Source: Fidelibacterota bacterium (GTDB lineage: Bacteria > Fidelibacterota > UBA2242 > JAFGTP01). Taken from it: a stretch of DNA of 8,868 nucleotides. Positions within the stretch are counted from its first letter, which is position 1; every line of letters begins with the position of its first letter. The notes beneath the pieces were generated by a model that searched no databases, had not been told where the DNA came from, and saw only the letters and a program-made list of their open reading frames with translations. The stretch covers positions 1 to 8,868 of the forward strand of contig JAOZSG010000130.1 in assembly GCA_029939785.1 (NCBI GenBank). The letters run 5' to 3'. The position numbers and the translations under genes were made by a program. Shown here one piece after another: positions 1 through 5,822 of the stretch.

Positions 1-39
1 AATGTATTTTGAAAGATATTTTAAAATTTCGTTTTCCAT
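1..39 (-). CDS. Possible N-terminal 13 codons of a leftward gene cut by the window edge
   Basis: On the minus strand an ATG at 39-37 opens a frame that runs to the edge without a stop and reads MENEILKYLSKYI. An in-frame TAA sits immediately before the ATG, so this is the first possible start if the gene is real. No good Shine-Dalgarno sequence is visible upstream (only an AAG-containing A-rich stretch). The peptide is charged and helical in character. It resembles the start of several cytoplasmic proteins, including TrmH-type RNA methyltransferases of the Bacteroidota, but 13 residues cannot identify a family. The gene would follow priA in the same direction. It could equally be a chance open frame. 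Confidence 0.25.
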   Translation of the reverse strand, partial: MENEILKYLSKYI

Positions 40-94
40 TTACTTAATCTTTTCTTGGGTTATTCATAATGACGCACAACGATTGTATATAGTT

Positions 95-133
95 ATTGTT
101 CTTATACCACCAAATTGGAGGAATAAGAACAAT
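95..133. repeat. Near-perfect 39-base palindrome downstream of priA
   Basis: The outer arms ATTGTTCTTAT (95-105) and ATAAGAACAAT (123-133) are exact reverse complements over 11 bases. Inside them pairing continues as CC/GG, then CCAA/TTGG, interrupted only by two A-A mismatches (106/122 and 109/119), around a single central base at 114. That gives 17 pairs in 39 bases. On the plus strand a T-rich stretch follows (134-150). On the minus strand, the direction of priA, no T-run follows, so it is not a canonical terminator for priA. It may be an operator, a cruciform-type or mobile-element end, or a structured RNA end. The function is unknown. Confidence 0.85.
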
Positions 134-169
134 TGTTTATATTTTTCTTTTATCATTAATAATAGTTCC

Positions 170-259
170 TTATTCAAAAAAATCACCCATTGGATTTTTT
201 ATTTTATCAAATGCTTTTTGGGACACATGCGTATAGATTTCTTCAAAATATTTTCCAGA
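170..259 (-). pseudogene. C-terminal relic of a tyrosine recombinase/integrase
   Basis: Between the priA stop and the palindrome, a minus-strand frame of 29 codons ends in TAA (172-170). It contains IYTHVSQKAFDKIKNP. The IYTHVS segment is the signature around the catalytic tyrosine of Xer- and integron-type tyrosine recombinases, whose C-termini often continue as a short helix and an I(K/R)(S/N)P(L/M)D-like ending, matching the IKNPMGD seen here. The putative nucleophile is the TAT codon at 235-233. Upstream the frame is closed by TGA at 262-260, and the next sequence is the intact end of priA, so the other catalytic residues (R..HxxR) are absent. No plausible start codon or Shine-Dalgarno sequence precedes it. 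I read it as a decayed or rearranged 3' fragment. The match is short, so chance resemblance is not excluded. Confidence 0.5.
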
Positions 260-285
260 TCAATTTCTCTACTTTACACATAACT

Positions 286-2727
286 TTATAATAAGTCCAT
301 TGGATCAATATCAATTGATATTTTTGCTTGCCGACTTAAACGTTGATATTCTTTAGATGAAATAAAGTTGTTTAACAAATTCCGAAGATTATTTCCAAAA
401 GGATCAGAGTCCTTTCTTGATTTTAATAATGTAAAATATCTATATCTATTTTTAATTTTTTCTATTGGTGCAGGTGCTGGCCCTAAAATTTGAATTTGTG
501 AATTGGAATGATTTTTTAAAAAACTTGTTGTATCTTTGGCCGTTTTTGTTGTTTTTTTTAAATCAATATCAGAAAAGATAATAATTGCAATTCTTGCGAA
601 AGGAGGATAACTACCTTGATTTCTTTCGCTATATTCATGGTTTATAAATTTTACAATATCCTTTTGGATTGCACATTTTACAGTAAAATCCTCGGGATTA
701 TAGGATTGAATAACAATTTCACCGGGAATTTCACCTCTACCGGTACGACCGGAAACTTGATAAAGTAGCTGAAAAACACGTTCTCTTGCTCTAAAATCCG
801 GCAAATACAGTCCAATATCAGCATTCATAATTCCTACAAGAGCAATATTAGGAAAATCAAGTCCTTTTGCTATCATTTGAGTACCAATTAGAATTTGGAT
901 TTTATTATCTTCAAAATCTTTCATCGTTTTTTGAGAGTACCCTTTTTTACGGGTTGTATCAATATCCATTCTAGCCGTTATTGCTTCTGGAAAGTGGGTT
1001 TTTAAAATTTGTTCTACTTTTTGTGTTCCAAATCCAGGAAAAAGAAATTCTGAATTTCCACATTTCGGACAAACTTCAGGAAGATTAGTCGTAAACTCAC
1101 AATAATGACACATTATCTTGTTAATATTTTTATGGTAAGTAAGAGATATATCACAATTTTTGCAATGTGGAGTCCATCCACAACTTTGACATAAAATAAC
1201 GTTTGAATATCCACGTCTATTTTGTAGGAGTAATATTTGTTGTTGAAGTTCTAATTTTTCCTGAATTTTATCAAGTAATAATTGAGTAAAGGGAATATCA
1301 GGATTGTTTCTGTCTTTAAAAACTTTTTTGAGATCAACTATATGAATTAATGGTGTAACTGTATTGGAAAATCGATTTGGCAGTTCTAATTTTTCAAGTT
1401 TGTTGAATATGATATTGTAATGTGATTCTAAACTGGGAGTAGCAGAGCCGAGAACTACGGCTGCGTTACTTTCTCTTCCTCTAATTAAAGCAGCATCTCT
1501 AGCATGATATTTTGGGTCAATACCTTTTTGTTTAAAAGATGAATCATGCTCTTCATCAACAACAATTAATCCAAGATTTTTAGCAGGTAAAAACAGAGCA
1601 CTCCTTGCACCAATAATTATTTTAATATTTCCGGATGCTACATTTTGCCAAATACGCGATCTCTGTGCTTTTGAAAGATTACTATGCCATATCGCAACAT
1701 TATCTCCAAATTCTCCCCGAAATCTACTTGCGAGATGTGTAGTAAGTGTGATTTCAGGAACTAAGATAATGCTACTTTTATTAAGTACCATTACCTCATT
1801 AATCAATTTTAAATAAATTTCAGTCTTTCCACTACCTGTCACTCCATAAAGAAGAAAACCTTTATATTTTGCACTTTGAATTGTTTCGTTAATTTTTTTA
1901 AAAGCATTTAATTGGTAGTTATTTAATAATACTGATTTATTTCGTACTGTAAAATTTTGCCACATATCATTCAAAGTGATATCGTTAATTGTAATGTTAA
2001 TAATTTTCTTGTCTTCCAATATGTTTAAAGCAGAAAAGGAAAAATCAGATTTGTTTGTGATATATTTATGTTTTTGTAAATGCTTAATGATTTGCCATTG
2101 CTTTTTTGCCCGAATTGAAACTATTGATCCGGATGGTGATTCTGTTTTATATTTATCGGATAATTCAATGATTGTTTGTTTGACAGCTTTAGTATTTGGA
2201 ATAAAGTATTTTGAAATTTCAGAGATAAATCCATTTTTTTTTAAAAATAAAATTCCTGTATGCAAATAATTTTTTTCAAAAATGTGTTTTAAATCATTGA
2301 ATTTAATATGCTCGTCTAAATTAATTTTTTGATAAATATCGTTGAACTTGACAGGATTATGTGGTTTTTTTAAACTTGAGATTATTCTATTATTTTGTAG
2401 TCGATATTCAGTTGGGATTGCTGATTCAAGGACTTTTCCCAAAGGAGCTAAGTAATATCGTGATATAATTTGTAAAAATGAAAAAAGTTCTAATGGAATT
2501 AATGGACTAATATCTATAATTTCATCAATATTTAGTGGTTTAAAATTACTTGGTTTGTTAGTATGAATATTTACGATAAAACCAATTCTTGAATTATTTC
2601 TAAGTTTTGCGGCTACACGTTGTCCGGGATATAAATTACATTCTATTATATCCGGGACTTTATAGGTAAAATGTTGTCTTAATGAATTGGGGAAAACAAT
2701 ATCAATAAATTTTTCATTTTTTTTCAT
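286..2727 (-). CDS. priA: Primosomal protein N' (replication restart helicase PriA)
   Basis: PriA is a 3'-to-5' superfamily 2 DNA helicase that recognises stalled or collapsed replication forks and starts primosome assembly, so that the replicative helicase is reloaded away from the origin. The 813-residue product has the family order. The N-terminal 3'-DNA-binding domain covers about residues 1-105 (FTYKVP, PGQRV). Walker A is GVTGSGKT (295-302), the DEEH box is at 391-394 and GSAT at 427-430. A zinc-binding insertion has eight cysteines (513, 516, 522, 525, 540, 543, 553, 556). GTQMIAKG is at 615-622, QVSGRTGR at 657-664, and the C-terminal domain holds SYPPFAR and LGPAPAPIEKIKNRYR. It ends in the usual D-x-D-P-x-x-L-L style. 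The length is slightly above the E. coli protein's, mainly through a longer linker around 115-260. The ATG start gives the normal N-terminus, although no clear Shine-Dalgarno sequence precedes it. It appears complete, and is divergent from the YitT-family gene. Confidence 0.97.
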   Translation of the reverse strand: MKKNEKFIDIVFPNSLRQHFTYKVPDIIECNLYPGQRVAAKLRNNSRIGFIVNIHTNKPSNFKPLNIDEIIDISPLIPLELFSFLQIISRYYLAPLGKVLESAIPTEYRLQNNRIISSLKKPHNPVKFNDIYQKINLDEHIKFNDLKHIFEKNYLHTGILFLKKNGFISEISKYFIPNTKAVKQTIIELSDKYKTESPSGSIVSIRAKKQWQIIKHLQKHKYITNKSDFSFSALNILEDKKIINITINDITLNDMWQNFTVRNKSVLLNNYQLNAFKKINETIQSAKYKGFLLYGVTGSGKTEIYLKLINEVMVLNKSSIILVPEITLTTHLASRFRGEFGDNVAIWHSNLSKAQRSRIWQNVASGNIKIIIGARSALFLPAKNLGLIVVDEEHDSSFKQKGIDPKYHARDAALIRGRESNAAVVLGSATPSLESHYNIIFNKLEKLELPNRFSNTVTPLIHIVDLKKVFKDRNNPDIPFTQLLLDKIQEKLELQQQILLLQNRRGYSNVILCQSCGWTPHCKNCDISLTYHKNINKIMCHYCEFTTNLPEVCPKCGNSEFLFPGFGTQKVEQILKTHFPEAITARMDIDTTRKKGYSQKTMKDFEDNKIQILIGTQMIAKGLDFPNIALVGIMNADIGLYLPDFRARERVFQLLYQVSGRTGRGEIPGEIVIQSYNPEDFTVKCAIQKDIVKFINHEYSERNQGSYPPFARIAIIIFSDIDLKKTTKTAKDTTSFLKNHSNSQIQILGPAPAPIEKIKNRYRYFTLLKSRKDSDPFGNNLRNLLNNFISSKEYQRLSRQAKISIDIDPMDLL

Positions 2728-2904
2728 AGAATAATTTATCGATATGATGAAACAGTATAAAGGAATTAATAATATTTATTTAATAAAAATTATGTGGAAT
2801 ATTAATTATAGTTAATGTAAATTCGCCCGATTTTTTGATAATAACAATAGTTTAGGTAGAAATTATAGGTAGTGTCAAAAGTTATATAAAAAAATGAAAG
2901 AACT

Positions 2905-2966
2905 ATTAATCACGAATAAAAATTAAATTATTAAATATTAGTGTTCATTTATGTGTATTAGTGGTA
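2905..2966. repeat. Imperfect palindromic element resembling a dispersed intergenic repeat
   Basis: In the 258-base gap between priA and the YitT-family gene, ATCACGAAT (2909-2917) and ATTAGTGGT (2957-2965) pair as imperfect inverted arms (7 of 9). The right half also repeats TATTAGTG at 2936-2943 and 2956-2963, 20 bases apart, separated by TTCATTTATGTG. The TTAGTG-TTCATT-GTG-TTAGTGG vocabulary recalls non-coding dispersed repeats I associate with FCB-group and other environmental genomes (CACGAAT/ATTCGTG and TTAGTGTTCATTAGTGG variants). Only one copy is in this window, so its repeat status cannot be shown here. It ends about ten bases before the ribosome binding site of the YitT-family gene and would lie in that gene's 5' leader or promoter. 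Confidence 0.45.
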
Positions 2967-2985
2967 AAAAAATGCAGGAAATATT

Positions 2986-3849
2986 ATGATAAATCAAAAC
3001 AACTTAAAAAAAATAATTTTTGACTATACTTTTATTGCTATTGGATCAGTAATAATGTCACTTGGACTTATTATGTTTTTGGTTCCGTTAAAAATTGCAC
3101 CTGGAGGTGTAAGTGGACTTGGAGTAGTACTTTATCATTTGTTTAAATTTCCTATTGGAGTATCAATGCTTATCATGAATATTCCATTATTTTTTTTAGG
3201 AATAAAAGAATTCGGTACAAAATTTGGTCCCAGAACTTTTTTTTCATTTTCGCTTGTATCAATAACTACTGATTTTTTTGATAAAGTTATGCATGTCGAA
3301 GCGGCAACGTCTGATCCTTTGCTTGCATCTATCTTCGGTGGTATTATTTTGGGTTTAGGTCTTGGAATTGTATTTAAATTCAAAGGAACAACCGGAGGAA
3401 GTGATATTGTTGGACAACTTATTAATAAACACACCAATATGTCTGTGGGAACTGGTATAATGTCAGTTGATTTTTTTATTATAAGTATTGCTGGTATTGC
3501 GTTTCAAAATATTAATCTTGCTCTTTATGGTTTTATAAGTCTTTATTTTAGTAGTAAAATAATTGATGTTGTTATTGATGGATTTGATTACGCAAGAGGT
3601 TTTTATATAATTAGCGAGAAACAGGATGAAATTATGAGAGCTATCAACAAAAAAATGGATAGAAGCGGTACTGTCTTATCGGGCAAAGGTATTTATTCCG
3701 GTACAAAAAGAGATATTCTGTTTGCTGTCGTGACACGAAAAGAGGATGCGAAATTAAAAGAAATAGTCAAAAATATTGATCCATTAGCATTTGTTGTGAT
3801 TGCTAATATACATGAAGTTGTAGGTAATGGTTTTCGAACCAGGTATTAA
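2986..3849 (+). CDS. YitT family integral membrane protein (DUF161 plus DUF2179)
   Basis: This 287-residue protein matches the YitT architecture. The N-terminal half is hydrophobic, with about five membrane segments (roughly residues 12-34, 46-72, 84-98, 112-132 and 157-178). It carries the family motifs APGGVSGLG (38-46) and GTTGGSDIVGQLIN (134-147). A soluble cytoplasmic DUF2179 domain follows (about 200-287), with the conserved GKGIYSG (233-239) and the ending VVGNGFR. The physiological role and any substrate of YitT proteins are not established; a transporter-like role is often guessed. The ATG at 2986 is preceded by AGGAA (2976-2980) five bases upstream, and the protein has the expected family length, so the start is well supported. 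The gene is monocistronic in appearance, divergent from priA, and its TAA directly abuts the stop codon of the convergent stress-protein gene. Confidence 0.93.
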   Translation: MINQNNLKKIIFDYTFIAIGSVIMSLGLIMFLVPLKIAPGGVSGLGVVLYHLFKFPIGVSMLIMNIPLFFLGIKEFGTKFGPRTFFSFSLVSITTDFFDKVMHVEAATSDPLLASIFGGIILGLGLGIVFKFKGTTGGSDIVGQLINKHTNMSVGTGIMSVDFFIISIAGIAFQNINLALYGFISLYFSSKIIDVVIDGFDYARGFYIISEKQDEIMRAINKKMDRSGTVLSGKGIYSGTKRDILFAVVTRKEDAKLKEIVKNIDPLAFVVIANIHEVVGNGFRTRY

Positions 3850-4296
3850 TTAAGTTATCTTGATAGTTAAAACCGGACAAGAGACATGACGGACTAATTT
3901 TTCAGCGACAGATCCAAAAATAAGATGTTTTAAAGATGAATGACCATGAGTGGAACACACTAAAAGATCGATTTGATTGTTTTTGACATGTTCAATAATC
4001 TCATGTGCGGGATCACCTGTAATTATTATTGAATGAACAATAATACTATCAGGTATATTTTCACTAATAGTCCTTTTCATGGTATCCAAAGAACTGTTTT
4101 GTAATTCATCGTGGTACTTTGCCACATCTATTGTCATTGGTTGTGGAGTCGTTGGTACAATTGGGAAAGGCGTAATTACATGTATCAACTCTAATTCTGC
4201 AGCAAATTTCTCTGCCATTTCACAAGCACTTTTTAATGCCCTAATTGAATGATCACTAAAATCTAAAGGACAAAGAATTTTTTTAAGTGGTAACAT
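3850..4296 (-). CDS. Universal stress protein (UspA family), ATP-binding type
   Basis: This is a single-domain 148-residue Usp with the Rossmann-like alpha/beta fold. The N-terminal strand KKILCPLDFSDHS (5-17) has the Asp that normally contacts adenine. The C-terminal nucleotide motif G-2x-G-9x-G-S/T appears as S115-TH-G118-9x-G128-S129, followed by VAEKLVRHVSCPVLTIK. Only the first Gly is replaced by Ser, a common variant, so ATP binding is likely. Such proteins form dimers in the cytoplasm and accumulate under starvation or stress; no specific partner can be deduced. The start is fixed by AAAGGAG (on the plus strand 4304-4310), seven bases before the ATG. The gene lies downstream of flagellin on the same strand but is separated from it by a strong terminator, so it probably has its own promoter in the A/T-rich 90 bases upstream; I could not assign convincing -35/-10 boxes. 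Confidence 0.95.
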   Translation of the reverse strand: MLPLKKILCPLDFSDHSIRALKSACEMAEKFAAELELIHVITPFPIVPTTPQPMTIDVAKYHDELQNSSLDTMKRTISENIPDSIIVHSIIITGDPAHEIIEHVKNNQIDLLVCSTHGHSSLKHLIFGSVAEKLVRHVSCPVLTIKIT

Positions 4297-4382
4297 AAGA
4301 AAACTCCTTTCTTGTGTGTGTTTTGAGAAAAATTTATTAATATATAAAAATTAGTGAAATTTTTGAAAATATCAAAATATTG

Positions 4383-4411
4383 AAAAAAAAAGGGCAGGAT
4401 TTCTCCTGCCC
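4383..4411 (-). terminator. Intrinsic terminator of the flagellin gene
   Basis: On the minus strand, 26 bases after the flagellin stop codon, the 8-base G/C-rich stem GGGCAGGA/TCCTGCCC (plus-strand 4392-4399 and 4404-4411) closes a four-base loop. It is followed directly by nine T residues (plus-strand A-run 4383-4391). This is a textbook rho-independent terminator. It separates flagellin from usp. The long A-run also means the opposite orientation lacks a T-run, so it acts only leftward. Confidence 0.95.
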
Positions 4412-4436
4412 AAGGTAAAGAATAACTGTTTTATTG

Positions 4437-5267
4437 TTATCGACCGACTATTGATAACACTACTTGTGAGCTTACATTCGCCTGCGTAAATGATGACACA
4501 GCCGTCTGTTGCATTATCTGAAGTTTCATGACTTCCATTTGTTCTTTTGCAAAATCAGCATCCTCAACAGAACTTCTTACTGCTTCGGTGTTTGTTGCAG
4601 CCACTGATAATGTGTTTTCTTTGGCTGATAAACGAGCTTTATATTCACCAATATCCTGTAAAGCACCTGCTAAACTATCAATTGCAGTTGATGTCGTAGC
4701 TATTGCAGCACTTGCACCACCTGCAGTTGTAAGGTCGATACTACTAATAGTAGTACCTGCCATAGATGAAGAATCAGCTAATTGTAAACTTACAGCAAGT
4801 TCATCACTTGCACCTTCTCCAGTATGAAAACTTCCGGCATAACCACCATCTAACAAATTATCACCATTAAATGTAGTTTCATCTTTAATAGCATCAATTT
4901 CATTTAATAGAGCAGTTACCTGTTCATTAATTGCAGTTCTTTGATCTGTAGATAATGAATAATCAGCTGCCTGAGTGGCTTTTTCTTTAATTGTCTGTAA
5001 AAGAGACAATTGATTTTGATATCCGCCTTCAGCCACATTTAAAATGTTTTTTGCATTGCTTACATTAGTAAGAGCAACATCTAATCCTCTTTTTCTTCTT
5101 TCCAGACCGGTTGCTAAAGCAAAACCTGCTGGATCTTCTTCAGTGGAATTAATTCTTTTACCTGTAGATAAACGACGTTGATGCATTGCCATGTTCGTAT
5201 TGATATTGTTTAGCGATGTCAAAGTCTCCATTGCCCTAATGTTAGCATTAATTCTTGTCAAACTCAT
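4437..5267 (-). CDS. fliC: Flagellin (short, D0/D1-dominated)
   Basis: This is the filament subunit of the bacterial flagellum, exported by the flagellar type III system and assembled at the distal tip. The 276-residue protein has the conserved N-terminal D0/D1 helices (1-140), with MSLTRINANI, LSTGKRINSTEEDPAGFALA (33-52) and FNGDNLLDG. A small Ala/Ser/Thr/Gly-rich variable part follows (about 141-195). The C-terminal D1/D0 region (196-276) has EDADFAKEQMEVMKLQIMQQ and ends VLSIVGR. Length and layout fit a flagellin with almost no outer D2/D3 domains. There is no signal peptide, as expected. Base composition is clearly less A/T-rich than priA or the peptidase, consistent with codon selection in a highly expressed gene. 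A strong Shine-Dalgarno, a possible sigma-28 promoter upstream and an intrinsic terminator downstream indicate a single-gene transcript. No other flagellar gene is in the window. The symbol follows family usage; fla or hag would be equivalent. Confidence 0.96.
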   Translation of the reverse strand: MSLTRINANIRAMETLTSLNNINTNMAMHQRRLSTGKRINSTEEDPAGFALATGLERRKRGLDVALTNVSNAKNILNVAEGGYQNQLSLLQTIKEKATQAADYSLSTDQRTAINEQVTALLNEIDAIKDETTFNGDNLLDGGYAGSFHTGEGASDELAVSLQLADSSSMAGTTISSIDLTTAGGASAAIATTSTAIDSLAGALQDIGEYKARLSAKENTLSVAATNTEAVRSSVEDADFAKEQMEVMKLQIMQQTAVSSFTQANVSSQVVLSIVGR

Positions 5268-5270
5268 TAT

Positions 5271-5279
5271 TACCTCCTT
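5271..5279 (-). promoter_or_regulatory. Strong Shine-Dalgarno of flagellin
   Basis: The minus strand reads AAGGAGGTA directly before ATA-ATG, an essentially full match to the anti-Shine-Dalgarno. It fixes the flagellin start at 5267 and suggests high translation. Its strength is notable because canonical Bacteroidota largely do without such sites. Confidence 0.9.
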
Positions 5280-5349
5280 GTTTTAAAGAGCATCCATGCC
5301 CCACATTATTTTTAGTCGATTTTCTTATTTCAATTATCATCTGCTAAAA

Positions 5350-5376
5350 ATATCGGTAAAATGTTTTTACAATTAA
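5350..5376 (-). promoter_or_regulatory. Candidate sigma-28 (FliA-type) promoter for flagellin
   Basis: On the minus strand, TTAA (5376-5373) is followed after 15 bases by ACCGATAT (5357-5350). Compared with the sigma-28 consensus TAAA-N15-GCCGATAA, the -10 element matches 6 of 8 positions including the CCGATA core, and the -35 element 3 of 4. Transcription would begin near 5341-5343, leaving a leader of about 75 bases before the flagellin ATG. Location, orientation and gene identity all fit class III flagellar control. The surrounding sequence is so A/T-rich that the -35 match alone is weak; the GC-containing CCGATA core is the informative part. Confidence 0.55.
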
Positions 5377-5380
5377 TTTT

Positions 5381-5822
5381 TTTTAGTTAAAATAAAATGG
5401 GCTTAAAAAATTAAACAAAAATAATAAACAATAATATAAATACAATAATAAAATGTTATCAAATAATAAAATAATATAAATATAATAAGAAATAATATAT
5501 AATCAATAGAATTGGTTTGGATTAAATAAAATTATGTTAAAAACATAAATAATAATAAAAAATCAACTAAGATAATGGTAAATAGTGTGTATTAATAATA
5601 GATCGCCTATTTTAACTATATTTGTATAAAAAAAGATAGTTTTAGATAAATAGATGAACAAAATTAATTCATACAAATAGATTAGTCAATTGAATTTAAA
5701 TTTTTCAAATAATTATCTGAAAGATGTCTCAAAAATATGCCTTTTAATCAGGTTATCTATATATTAATTTCATTAATAATTTTTTACGATACTTGATATT
5801 AAAAATAGTTTTGAAGAAACCA
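5381..5822. other. Gene-free, extremely AT-rich spacer between flagellin and the peptidase
   Basis: Both strands are full of stop codons and I find no plausible gene, tRNA or other structured RNA. From about 5400 to 5580 the sequence is almost only A and T, dominated by AATAATA-type runs. From 5580 to 5822 it is slightly more complex and must contain the peptidase promoter, but no convincing -35/-10 pair was found. The match TATATTTG (5617-5624) to the Bacteroidota -7 box has no TTTG partner upstream. TATTTGTAT (5619-5627) and ATACAAATA (5671-5679) form a 9-base inverted pair, easily produced by chance here. Such DNA is likely curved and may bind nucleoid proteins. Confidence 0.7.
5420..5490. 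repeat. Imperfect direct repeat in the AT-rich spacer
   Basis: The 12-mer ATAATATAAATA occurs at 5431-5442 and 5471-5482, exactly 40 bases apart. Each copy is preceded by AATAATAAA (5420-5428 and 5462-5470) and followed by AATAA-rich sequence. This makes two imperfect copies of about 30 bases. Low complexity makes independent origin possible; a local duplication or slippage is the simplest explanation. Confidence 0.4.

Noticed and set aside
71..140. Integron attC site around the palindrome, suggested by the integrase-like tail
   Set aside because: The AAC- and GTT-ending boxes at the flanks (GCACAAC at 74-80, GTTTATA at 135-141) are not complementary and do not fit RYYYAAC/GTTRRRY. The near-perfect symmetry also lacks the usual extra-helical bases.
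2..283. A 93-codon plus-strand open frame at the left end
   Set aside because: It has no Shine-Dalgarno, crosses the palindrome and the recombinase-like frame, and its F/I/Y/N-rich content is what random A/T-rich DNA gives. It is not called as a gene.
2866..2896. GGTAGTGTCAAAAGTT as a possible insertion-sequence end
   Set aside because: It vaguely resembles terminal repeats of some insertion sequences, but there is no inverted partner, transposase or target duplication in the window.
2972..2989. Five-codon upstream frame (MQEIL) whose TGA overlaps the start codon of the YitT-family gene
   Set aside because: It has no ribosome binding site of its own and no regulatory codon pattern. The AGGAA inside it serves the downstream ATG.
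5793..5822. TTG start for the peptidase ten codons upstream
   Set aside because: Starting there would place MILKIVLKKP before the signal peptide, and no better ribosome site is present. The ATG at 5823 gives a normal secretion signal.
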